Positions 53,207 through 62,206 of a DNA stretch of 64,000 nucleotides are shown here, piece by piece (position 1 is the stretch's first letter; each line of letters starts with the position of its first letter). The notes beneath the pieces were generated by a model. It was given only the letters and a program-made list of their open reading frames with translations, was not told the origin of the DNA and searched no databases. The translations under genes and the position numbers were made by a program. This stretch comes from an uncultured Treponema sp. (GTDB taxonomy: Bacteria > Spirochaetota > Spirochaetia > Treponematales > Treponemataceae). The stretch is taken from the NCBI GenBank assembly GCA_949299755.1, contig CASGBA010000002.1, forward strand, positions 186,001 through 250,000, read 5' to 3'.

Positions 53207-55067
53207 TCAATCATCTTCCTCCGCAAGCCTGGCAAGTTCCTCCGCAGGGGAAATTCCTCCGCTGTTTTCCCCTGCATTCCGCTGTCTTTTTTCCCTTTCC
53301 GAAACCAGGGAAAGAAGACCGGCTGCGATTTTTTCCGCCTTATCTTCCGGGACTTTCAGCAGGGAAGACAGCTGCCGGATTCCGTCCGGGACAGAGGCGT
53401 ATTCCGCCGCCTTTTCAAGACCGCCGAACAAAGCCAGCATTTTTCTGGACAAGGCAGGTCCGACACCAGGTAGCTCCTCGAAAACGAGCCGGACATTTTC
53501 CTTTGTACGCAGCCGTTGGTTTTTCCCGGTGGCGAACCGGTGGGTTTCATCCCGTACCCGCTGCAATAATCTTAAGGCATCGGAGCGGCGTGGAAGCTTC
53601 ATGGGAGTGGAATTCCCCGGCAGGTAAATTTCCTCGTCCTGTTTTGCCAGCCCGGCCACAGGCAAATCCAAACCCAGAGCGGAAAGTATTTCGCGGGCCG
53701 CATTCACCTGCCCTATTCCGCCGTCGATGAGCACAAGGTCTGGCATTTCAGAATGCTCATTTAAAAGCCTGGTGTAGCGGCGGCTGACAGCTTCCCGGAT
53801 TGAAGCGAAATCATCGATAACACCATCGGTTGTTTTCAGGCGGAAATACCGGTAATTCTTTTTATCAGGATTCCCGTCCTTAAAGGAAATCAAGCTCGCC
53901 ACCGGAAGCCTTCCTCCTATGTGGGCGATGTCAAAACCTTCGATTCTGGACGGCAGTGAAGGCAGGTTGAGAACCCGCTGGAGTTCCTCCATGGCGGGGC
54001 GGGACAGCCGGAGAATTATCCCCCCAGCCTTCGGGTTTAACCGCGGTGATTTTCGCCGGGCTGCCCAGACTGCGCCGGAGCCATTCCTCCGCCAAAGGGG
54101 TGCTTTCCTGTTCGGGCACAAAGATATAAGGGGGGACTTCGTTTTTACCGGTATAAAAGGACATCAAAAACTCCGGAAGGATTTCCTCTGGTTCCTTTAA
54201 AGTCCTGGCCCGGTAAATTTCCCTGCCCACCAGTTTCCCGGAACGCATACGGAGAACCGCGAAGGAAATCATCGAGCCTTCACCAGCCCAGGCTATGTAG
54301 TCCCTGCCCAGGGGATCCATGTCCTCCACGGAATTGGGTTCCTTCAGTGTTAAAATCGCCCGGATTCCGTCCCTGATTCTGGCGGCCTTTTCAAACATAC
54401 GGGCGGCGGAGGCCTTCTTCATTTCCGCCGTCAAAAAATCCACACCGCCCCCCCCTTTTTCATCCTGATTCAAATAAAGGAGGGCTTCTTCCAGGAATTT
54501 GTTATATTCCTCCTTCGTGATTTTACCGCAACAGGGAGCGGCACATTGGTGAATATGATAGTAAAGGCAGGGAGCTTCCTGTTTTCTTAAAACCCTGCAT
54601 TTTCTGAGGGGATAATTTTTCCCGATGAAATCCAGGAAGGAATCCAACGCCCCCACATCCGGGAAGGGTCCGAAATACCTTGAGCCGTCATTCCGGACAC
54701 GCCTTGTCCTGTATATCCGGGGGAAATCTTCGTCCGTCACCCGTATAAAAGGATAGGTCTTGCCGTCCTTCAGGTTTATGTTATACCGGGGTTTGTGTTT
54801 TTTTATCAGGTTGTTTTCCAGGATGAGGGCTTCATATTCATTTTCGGTGGTAATATATTCAAGCTGGGCGGCCCGGGAAACAAGTATCCTTGTTTTTATA
54901 TCCTTTAGGGAATTAAAATACGAGGAAAGGCGGTTTTTCAGGGATTTTGCTTTTCCGATATAAATGATGATACCGTCTTCGGATTTCCACATATAAACAC
55001 CGGGGGATTTTGGTGCGGACAAAGCGGCATCGTGAAGCCGGCGGTGTATTTCATCATCAAAGTTCAT
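53207..55067 (-). pseudogene. uvrC: excinuclease ABC subunit C, frameshifted in a G6 run at 54020-54025
   Basis: UvrC makes the dual incisions of nucleotide excision repair. Reading across one base gives 619 residues, the normal length. The first frame has the GIY-YIG domain (SPGVYMWKSEDGIIIYIGKAKSL) and the cysteine region CLYYHIHQCAAPC. The second frame has FDIAHIGGRLPVASLISF, the RNase-H-type nuclease (LVLIDGGIGQVNAA) and the C-terminal HhH (LPGVGPALSRKMLALFG). They meet at AVKPEGW / GIILRLSRP, where a run of six Gs (coding strand) has one base too many. It may be a sequencing indel, a real null or phase variation. A TGGTATAAT element lies 7 bases before the ATG. Confidence 0.88.
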
Positions 55068-55074
55068 TACAGTA

Positions 55075-55083
55075 ATTATACCA
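55075..55083 (-). promoter_or_regulatory. extended -10 of uvrC
   Basis: TGGTATAAT on the minus strand: a perfect TATAAT with the TGn extension, 7 bases before ATG 55067. No SD, no clear -35. Confidence 0.45.
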
Positions 55084-55113
55084 TTTTACCGATGTTTATA
55101 TAAGGAATCCGAT

Positions 55114-56703
55114 ATGGAAAATTTTAGAAGATTAATATCCCTCCTTAAAATAAATTTCCCGGCGGTTTTACGTGTTATATGCACCGTCCTGCTTTTTTTT
55201 CCTGTGACAGAGAATGCTCTTATTTTTGGGGCTGAAAATTTTTCGATTACTCTGGGCGGCAAAAACGGATGGGAAAATATTCTTTCATCGGAAGGATTAA
55301 CTAAAACAGAGGGCAGGTTTTCCTGGCCGGCCTTGGGTATAGCTCCTGCCGGGGAAGTGACCGGGCAAAATTCCGAAGAGCTTTATATTTCTTTCGACAC
55401 CCCGGATTTCAGGGATTCAACAGGAAATTACCGGGTATTGTCTTCAACGATACAATTTTCGGCTCCGGGGCTTGTACGTCAGGGAACCGGTGCGGCTCTT
55501 TGCAACACAAGCGGAGAAGGCTTATCCCTCAGGGGAAATGCGGGGGCATTTTTCTCGGAACGGGGGGAACTTCCATCCTTCACCATAAGCTTCTGGCTTT
55601 ACCCGGCTGTTACGGAAACAGGGGGAACCGTGTTTTCCTGGCGGTCTTCTGTTATGCCGGAAGACATAAACGGAAATTCCCCCCTTTACCAAACCATCAG
55701 GGCGGCTTTTGAAAAAAACAGACTTGTATGGGAATTTTCTGATATGTGGATAACATCTTCCGGCGCAGCTTTAAAGGCCAGGCTGGAACCAAGCCGCATG
55801 ATTGTCCCCAGGAAATGGTCTTTTCATCAAGTATCCTATGATTCAATCACAGGACTTTTGGAATACCGGGTTGACGGATTGACTGAGGCCGTTACCTACA
55901 TCACGGAAAACCGATTGCCATCCGGAAGTCCGGTAACAGGACTTATCGGTAATCCTTCAGACATTGACATTGCCTCCCAATATTCGGGATTAATAGACGA
56001 ATTAAGAATAAACCGGGAACCGCTGCCGGAAGTAAATATAGACACTTTAAGGACTCTTTCCGGATATTATCCTGCTACCGGAGGAAAATTCGTCACTGCC
56101 CCGGTGGACACCGGGCAGGGTAAATCAATTTTTTTATCCGCTGACATTTCCCTGATTGAACCTGAGGGAACCGGCAGCGAGTTTTATATAAGAAGCGGGG
56201 ATAATTTTTACACATGGACTGAAGACTATCCCCAGTGGATTCCCATAATAGACGGGAAACCCTCCGGCAAGGTTTCCGGCAGATATTTCCAGATTTCCGG
56301 AGGTTTATATCCTGACAGCTCCCGGCAGGAAACTCCTGTTTTAACCTGGATTTCACTCAATTTTGAAAGGGAAAACGCCCCATGGCCTCCGCTTAACGTA
56401 AGGGGTTATGAAGGAAATAAAACCGTTAAACTTTCATGGAATGCTCCCGCAGACAGCGACATAAAAGGTTATTTAGTATATTATGGAGAAGGTTCAGGGG
56501 AATATTTGTCTCCTGCTTCGCCCATAGATGCGGGGAATTCCCTTTCATGTGTCATCCAAGGGCTGGAAAACGGAAAAATGTATTATTTTTGTGTCGCCTC
56601 TTACGGTGCGGCGGGCAAGGACTTCCCGGGACCTTGTTCCCCTGAGATATGCCTTCGCCCCTTGGCCATAAAAAACGACATAGAAGGGGTAAACCTTAAA
56701 TGA
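55114..56703 (+). CDS. exported LamG/concanavalin-fold and fibronectin III protein
   Basis: A 529-residue protein with a signal sequence (VLRVICTVLLFFPVTENA). Residues ~120-310 resemble a LamG/Con A-like lectin-fold domain (FTISFWLYPAV, WSFHQVSYDSITGLLEYRVDG, GLIDELRI). Residues ~425-515 form a fibronectin type III domain (PPLNVRGYEGNKTVKLSWNA, YYFCVASYG). It is likely periplasmic or surface-exposed with a binding role. AAGGA precedes the ATG. Its stop overlaps the TPR gene start by 4 bases, so the two proteins are translationally coupled and may act together. Confidence 0.78.
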   Translation: MENFRRLISLLKINFPAVLRVICTVLLFFPVTENALIFGAENFSITLGGKNGWENILSSEGLTKTEGRFSWPALGIAPAGEVTGQNSEELYISFDTPDFRDSTGNYRVLSSTIQFSAPGLVRQGTGAALCNTSGEGLSLRGNAGAFFSERGELPSFTISFWLYPAVTETGGTVFSWRSSVMPEDINGNSPLYQTIRAAFEKNRLVWEFSDMWITSSGAALKARLEPSRMIVPRKWSFHQVSYDSITGLLEYRVDGLTEAVTYITENRLPSGSPVTGLIGNPSDIDIASQYSGLIDELRINREPLPEVNIDTLRTLSGYYPATGGKFVTAPVDTGQGKSIFLSADISLIEPEGTGSEFYIRSGDNFYTWTEDYPQWIPIIDGKPSGKVSGRYFQISGGLYPDSSRQETPVLTWISLNFERENAPWPPLNVRGYEGNKTVKLSWNAPADSDIKGYLVYYGEGSGEYLSPASPIDAGNSLSCVIQGLENGKMYYFCVASYGAAGKDFPGPCSPEICLRPLAIKNDIEGVNLK

Positions 56704-59426
56704 ATCAGCTTGCGCTTATATTGAATAGGGCGAAACAGGCGATATTATCACGGGATTTTGAATTTGCCGAAAAACTGTTGACATCCCCCAAAACAAAGTC
56801 TCTGACGGGAGAAGATAATAAAGATGTTTTGCTCCTCTTGGGTTCCCTTTATCTCAAATCAGGAGATTTCAATAAGGCCCTTTCGGTTTTTGAAAAACTG
56901 CACTCCATCGATCCGAACAATATCGAGATTTTGAATAATCTGGGAATAATTTACCGTCAGTTGCGGCAATATGAAAAATCCATATCTGTCCTGTTGAAAG
57001 CCAGGAATGCGGGGGACAATTCCCCCACCCTTTTGTATAATTTGGGCAACACCTACAAGGAAATGCATTCCTATGACGAGGCGGCCAGATGCTTCCAGGA
57101 AGTCCTTGAAATGGATCCCACCGATGTATTGGCTTACAATCATCTGGGCACAATCGAATTTTTAAATGCCAATTATGATAAAGCCCTGCAGGCTTACAAA
57201 CACGGCCTTCAGAGGGATCCCAACCATCCGTTTATCCATTTTAACCTGGCAAGGCTTTACAGGATGCAGGGAAAAAACTCAGATGCGGAAAAAGAATACA
57301 ATACCGCCATCAAAAACCAGCCGGCATGGATTCAAGTCTTAAAGGAACTGGCTTCCCTTTACGATATTACCGGAGAAACGGACAAGCGGAAAGAAACCCT
57401 GAAAAAAATCCTCAGCATAAACGCAAACGATGTTTTTTCCCTGGTTGAATACGCGGAAATAGAAAGCACCCAGGAACATTACGAAAGCGCGAAAAATTTT
57501 TTTGAAATGGCTGTAAAAGCCGCAGGTTCCGACATGAAACCTTCCATGGAATATGCCAGATTCCTCCATTCCCGGGGACAAACCACCGAAGCGGCTTCCG
57601 TCCTTGAAAAATTCAACAAGGATTATCCTGGTTCAATGGAGGTTTTACTCGATCTGGCAGAGCTTTATTTAACCTTGTTCCAGTATCCGAAAGCCCGGGA
57701 AATTTTCAATGAATGTGACAAAATAGATGAAAACAATCTGAAACTTTTAAGCTTAAAAGGCAAATTATATGTGGCCATGGGGGATCAGGACAGGGCTCGC
57801 TTTTATTTGGCGAAAATCCTTACCATAGCTCCGGGCAAGGTGGAATTCCGGCTGGAATTTGCCGAACAACTGGCGGAAACAGGACTGTTACCGGAAGCTG
57901 AGGAACAACTTGTAGCCTATCTGGAAGAAAAACCGGAAGACCACGGCGCAAGGATTCTTCTCGGAGCCATTTACGAACAAATGAAGGATTTTGAAAAGGC
58001 GGCTGCCTGTTATATGGCTGTAATTGCCGTGGAAAAAGACAATATCCAGGCAAATTCCGCCCTGTCCCTTCTATATCAACGGACAGGTAAAACCGCGGAA
58101 GCTGTAAGGCTTGCAGACGAAATTGTAAATCTTCAGGGCGGGAGGGCAAATGAAAAGGATTTATCATCCTTGGAAGAAAGTCTTTCCCTGTATGAACAGG
58201 CAGTAAACCATTATAAAATATCAAACCCGGGAGCAGCTTCCAGAAACCTGAAAATGCTGCAACCGGAAGAACCGCAGATTGAAAAAGAGCCGGAAGAGGA
58301 AAAAACTTCCCCGGAAGTAAAAGACCACAACGAAGATTTGGAAGAAGACGATATGCTTCTGGATATAGAAGACGAAGAACCGTCTTTGGAAGAAGAATTA
58401 TACGATGAAAATCTGGATGACATTCTGGATAATGTGGAAAATCTTGAAGAATCCGGGGAAGAGGAAGAAATCATTTCACAGGATGAGAACCCCTTCCTGG
58501 AAGAGATGCCCGAAACCTTCGAAGAAAAGGAACCACACCCCAGTGACGAAGGGGCATTCATCCTTCCTTCCGAAGAAGAAAAACCCCGGGAAGGGTTCCC
58601 CCAATATCCCCCTCAATACCCTCAATATCCTCCCCAATATATGCCGCAAACCCCTCCGGCATGGGATTCAAATCCATACTCCGGCAACCAGACAGGGAAT
58701 CAGGGACAAAACAACTTTGAGGAACCAGAGGTCAATGGCGGAACAGACCGTTCCCGGAATAATGGAGTGGACAATTCCACCGGAAACAGCAAAAATGATG
58801 ACAACCGGACAGAAAAAAAGGATTTGACAGAAAAAGAAGATTCCATAAAAAACCCGGGGAATCACCAAGACCTTAACAAGGGTATGCTGTCCGATGACAT
58901 TGATTTCCCTTTCAGCCGCATATATAAAGATAAAAATATGCAGGAAGAAAAACACCATGCGGCGCGGAATGATTTGGGCCCCATGCCTCCCTTCGGATTC
59001 CCCATGCGTTCACCGGTTTTGGATTCTCCGGAATTGGACATAGCTTTAAGTAATATTCCGGGAAAAAATCTTTTGGAACTTTTGAAATATATCAGAGGAA
59101 TTACAGAATTCCTGCCGGACAAACTTTTTTCAGCGTATCTGGTCAGTGACGAAAGGTTAATCCTTGAATATATGATTTACAAACTTTCAGGGAACCCGGG
59201 AATAAGATACAACAATCTGGCAAAGGCTGTTTATGAAAACGCCAAGGCAAGGGGACTTTTGAAAAAACAACAGTCCGGGGAAAATATACTCAGCGGAACT
59301 TTCTCCTTTCTGGAATCCCTTGTGTCAGAATTACCGGACAAGGGATTTTCCGCCCTGCTAAAAAAACGCATTGATGATATAAAAACCCATATTGACAGCC
59401 AGAACCAGGAAGACGGCAAACAATAA
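56700..59426 (+). CDS. TPR-repeat protein with acidic and Pro/Gln-rich linker
   Basis: A 908-residue cytoplasmic protein. Residues ~1-470 are about a dozen tetratricopeptide repeats (e.g. PTLLYNLGNTYKEMHSYDEA, LAYNHLGTIEFLNANYDKAL). Residues ~480-600 are extremely acidic (EEEEIISQDE, EDEEPSLEEE). A Tyr-Pro-Gln repeat follows (YPPQYPQYPPQYMPQ) and then an Asn/Asp-rich spacer. The last ~170 residues form a helical domain (ELLKYIRGITEFLPDKL). No known catalytic domain. It likely scaffolds a complex with the coupled LamG/FN3 protein or other envelope factors. Confidence 0.8.
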   Translation: MNQLALILNRAKQAILSRDFEFAEKLLTSPKTKSLTGEDNKDVLLLLGSLYLKSGDFNKALSVFEKLHSIDPNNIEILNNLGIIYRQLRQYEKSISVLLKARNAGDNSPTLLYNLGNTYKEMHSYDEAARCFQEVLEMDPTDVLAYNHLGTIEFLNANYDKALQAYKHGLQRDPNHPFIHFNLARLYRMQGKNSDAEKEYNTAIKNQPAWIQVLKELASLYDITGETDKRKETLKKILSINANDVFSLVEYAEIESTQEHYESAKNFFEMAVKAAGSDMKPSMEYARFLHSRGQTTEAASVLEKFNKDYPGSMEVLLDLAELYLTLFQYPKAREIFNECDKIDENNLKLLSLKGKLYVAMGDQDRARFYLAKILTIAPGKVEFRLEFAEQLAETGLLPEAEEQLVAYLEEKPEDHGARILLGAIYEQMKDFEKAAACYMAVIAVEKDNIQANSALSLLYQRTGKTAEAVRLADEIVNLQGGRANEKDLSSLEESLSLYEQAVNHYKISNPGAASRNLKMLQPEEPQIEKEPEEEKTSPEVKDHNEDLEEDDMLLDIEDEEPSLEEELYDENLDDILDNVENLEESGEEEEIISQDENPFLEEMPETFEEKEPHPSDEGAFILPSEEEKPREGFPQYPPQYPQYPPQYMPQTPPAWDSNPYSGNQTGNQGQNNFEEPEVNGGTDRSRNNGVDNSTGNSKNDDNRTEKKDLTEKEDSIKNPGNHQDLNKGMLSDDIDFPFSRIYKDKNMQEEKHHAARNDLGPMPPFGFPMRSPVLDSPELDIALSNIPGKNLLELLKYIRGITEFLPDKLFSAYLVSDERLILEYMIYKLSGNPGIRYNNLAKAVYENAKARGLLKKQQSGENILSGTFSFLESLVSELPDKGFSALLKKRIDDIKTHIDSQNQEDGKQ

Positions 59427-59439
59427 CCCGGACGGAAAA

Positions 59440-60570
59440 TCAAAGCCTTACAATTTTGGAATGGGTTAAAACCTCATTTCCCCCTTCCGTAATAAGCACA
59501 TCATTTTCCAGCCGCACACCTCCGTGGCGCGCATCGTATAAACCAGGCTCCAAGGTGACAATCATTCCCGGCTGAAAAACCTGAGGCTCTTCCCCTGTGT
59601 CCCTAGATCTTACAAAAGGAGCTTCATGTACAGCGAGACCTATGCCATGGCCAAGACCATGGGGCATTTTTTTCTTACCCTTGGAAAAAACCCCGTCAGC
59701 TTTCAGGGCCGCTTCCCGAACAGAAACACCCGGCTTGTAAATTTCCAATGCTTCACCATAAGCCTTTTCCACAAGGGAAATCATTCTTTCCTGGGCTGGA
59801 TCCAATTCACCGGAAGCGAAAGTCAATGTCATGTCGCTGGTATATCCTTTGTATTTTATGCCGAAATCCAAAATTGAAAGTCCCTTTACCCCGAAATCCC
59901 CCGCACCGAAAGGCGGATAGGAATGTATCATATGGCTGCGGGAAGGACCCGCAGCTAGGGTTGAAAAACTGGTACCTTCCGCCCCTGCAAGGCGCGATTC
60001 CTTTTCTATAAAAAGAGCCACATCGGTTTCAGTTTTCAGATGTCCTGACCGTATTTTTTTTTCGATGGAAACAGCGATACCATCAGCAATTGCGCAGGCT
60101 TGCCTGGTCAAAGCGATTTCACTTTCATCCTTTATCATTCTCATAGAAGAAACTTCCGTATCCGCCCCGGATTTCCTGCAAACCACGTCAAAGTCACTGA
60201 AAGCGTCCACATATTCCAGAAACTGAGGATAGGCGGTGTTTTCCGGAATTTCAATTTTAGAATGAACAGGGACACCGGCTTTCTCGGCGACATATTTTCC
60301 TGCCAGGATGGGATTGAGAGAAAATCTGGTGTAAGGAAGTATAATATCCGCGTCCGCTTCCTTTGATGCCAGGTTTTCATCCCAGGCACATAAAATACCG
60401 TAACCGGTTATTGAAAGAAACAAAATCGCATCGCAGGGATGTCCGGTAAAATACTGGATTGAAGGATCCCTTCTATGCTCGTTATCCTCAAAAACAGCCA
60501 CAGCAATCCCTTCCCGGGCCATCCAGGTGGCAAAATCCGCCCGGCGCTTTTTATATACACTGTTTTTCAT
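59440..60570 (-). CDS. M24 family aminopeptidase (Xaa-Pro peptidase-like)
   Basis: A 376-residue pita-bread metallopeptidase. The metal ligands are visible: aspartates in ILDFGIKYKGYTSDMTL, histidine in GLGHGIGLAVHE, glutamates in VTLEPGLY and RLENDVLI. The N-terminal ~140 residues are a creatinase-like domain. It probably removes N-terminal residues before proline, in the cytoplasm. The start overlaps the murJ stop by 4 bases. Confidence 0.87.
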   Translation of the reverse strand: MKNSVYKKRRADFATWMAREGIAVAVFEDNEHRRDPSIQYFTGHPCDAILFLSITGYGILCAWDENLASKEADADIILPYTRFSLNPILAGKYVAEKAGVPVHSKIEIPENTAYPQFLEYVDAFSDFDVVCRKSGADTEVSSMRMIKDESEIALTRQACAIADGIAVSIEKKIRSGHLKTETDVALFIEKESRLAGAEGTSFSTLAAGPSRSHMIHSYPPFGAGDFGVKGLSILDFGIKYKGYTSDMTLTFASGELDPAQERMISLVEKAYGEALEIYKPGVSVREAALKADGVFSKGKKKMPHGLGHGIGLAVHEAPFVRSRDTGEEPQVFQPGMIVTLEPGLYDARHGGVRLENDVLITEGGNEVLTHSKIVRL

Positions 60571-62132
60571 ATTCTTCTCCTGATTGCCGAAAAAACCGAC
60601 AATACAAATTTATCCCTTACCGCGATAAGAGACAATATTCCGATAAGGGAAAAAATAATGACTGAAATGACAAGGGGAATCCCTATGCTGAAAATTTTCA
60701 CCCCGCCGGCAAAATCCGTAAAAAACGAATACAGGCCGTCATGAAGGTAAGCGATGACAAATCCGGCGACAAGGGAAAGCAGGGTTATTTTCAGGGCATA
60801 TTTTATTGTCCCCCAAAGCAGGGATTTTATTTCGAAGGTCTTGTTTTTCCTCATCATGAAAAATAAAAACACTGTGTTTGCGGCGCTGGCTAAACTTAAA
60901 GCCAGGGCAATCCCTGAACCTTTAAGGGCAGAAACCAGGGCACAGGCAAAAATAATGTTGCAGGCAAAGGAAGCCACTCCGGCAGCGGTGGGGGACTTTG
61001 TGTCTTTTTGGGCGTAAAAAGCCGGGGCAATAACCCTATTCAATGCTATGAAATAAAGACCAAGGGTATGTTGCCTGAAGGCACCCAAAGTCAGGGCAAC
61101 GGAATCCGCGAAAAAGGATTTCCCCTCAAAAAGGATGCGTATAAGTTCCTCCGCGGAAATCCATGAAAACACGCTTACCGGGATACAAATCAGGGATATT
61201 GAATTAACAGCCTGAAGTAAAAGCCGGTTGAAGTCATCCCAACGTTTTTCCTCCGCCAGTCCTGACAGGTCCGGCAGGATAACGGTTCCAATGGAGACAG
61301 CGAAAATTCCCAGAATCAATTCCTGGAGACGCAGGGAATATTGAAGACTGGAAACAACACCTTCCCCTGCGTTTCCCGCAAGAATCGTGGAAACCAAATC
61401 ATTCAACTGATAGGCGGCCATCCCCAAAACAGTAGAACCTACAAGCCTTAAAACAGCCCGAGTTCCCGGATTGGAAAAAGCCTGTTTTAGAGGGGCAAAG
61501 GAAAACTTAAAACCGGTTTTAAAAACAAAGGGAAGCTGGAAGCCGGCTTGAAGGCATCCGCCTACTGTAACCCCTATGGCCATGGCCCGGGCGGGATTCC
61601 CCGCCACATCTTTTAAAAGCCAGGTGCCGCCGATTACACAAAGATTGAATAAAATCGGCGTAAAGCCGGACGGAAGGAAAATTTTAACCCCGTTTAATAT
61701 CCCCTGGAAAAAAGCCGCAATGGAAATAACGGCCAGATAAGGGAACATAATCCGTGTAAGTAAAACTGTTTCACTTTCAACAGTACCAAAAAAGGGCACA
61801 ATCAGGGGTGTAAGGGCAATACCGATGATAACCGTTACGGTTGTCACAAAGGAAATGAAGGTAAAACAGGAAGAAAGAAAGTCGCGGATTTCGTCTTTTG
61901 GTTTTTCCGCGATATAAGCCCTGAAAGTAGGGATAAAGGCCACGGAAATACTGTTTTCCGCAAAAAGCCTGCGCAAAAGGTTGGGTATCACAAAGGCAAC
62001 GGTGAAGGCATCCGACAAGGCGCTGGTTCCCATAAACCTGGCCTTCACCATTTCCCTGATAAGTCCCAGAATTCTGGAAAACAAAGTTAAAACAGACAGC
62101 ATGGAGCCACTTTTCAGCAAAGAAGAAGCCAT
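60567..62132 (-). CDS. murJ: lipid II flippase MurJ
   Basis: A 521-residue MurJ/MviN protein with about fourteen membrane segments that flips lipid II to the periplasm. Characteristic stretches are SGSMLSVLTLFSRILGLIRE at the N-terminus and ALSDAFTVAFVIPNLLRRLFAENSISVAF. A TATACT lies 7 bases before the ATG with no SD, again leaderless-like. It is divergent from the dehydratase activase. Confidence 0.94.
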   Translation of the reverse strand: MASSLLKSGSMLSVLTLFSRILGLIREMVKARFMGTSALSDAFTVAFVIPNLLRRLFAENSISVAFIPTFRAYIAEKPKDEIRDFLSSCFTFISFVTTVTVIIGIALTPLIVPFFGTVESETVLLTRIMFPYLAVISIAAFFQGILNGVKIFLPSGFTPILFNLCVIGGTWLLKDVAGNPARAMAIGVTVGGCLQAGFQLPFVFKTGFKFSFAPLKQAFSNPGTRAVLRLVGSTVLGMAAYQLNDLVSTILAGNAGEGVVSSLQYSLRLQELILGIFAVSIGTVILPDLSGLAEEKRWDDFNRLLLQAVNSISLICIPVSVFSWISAEELIRILFEGKSFFADSVALTLGAFRQHTLGLYFIALNRVIAPAFYAQKDTKSPTAAGVASFACNIIFACALVSALKGSGIALALSLASAANTVFLFFMMRKNKTFEIKSLLWGTIKYALKITLLSLVAGFVIAYLHDGLYSFFTDFAGGVKIFSIGIPLVISVIIFSLIGILSLIAVRDKFVLSVFSAIRRRI

Positions 62133-62139
62133 GGACGAA

Positions 62140-62145
62140 AGTATA
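62140..62145 (-). promoter_or_regulatory. -10 element of murJ
   Basis: TATACT on the minus strand, 7 bases before ATG 62132. The -35 is poor (TTTATA with short spacing). No SD. Confidence 0.35.
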
Positions 62146-62172
62146 CACTTTATACAAATATATAAACAGTAT

Positions 62173-62199
62173 TTGACTTGAAAATTTCATATTTTATAG
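62173..62199 (+). promoter_or_regulatory. promoter-like element of the dehydratase activase gene
   Basis: TTGACT (62173-62178), then TTATAG (62194-62199) 15 bases later, 7 bases before ATG 62207. Spacing is short. There is no SD. Confidence 0.35.
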
Positions 62200-62206
62200 G
62201 CATATT

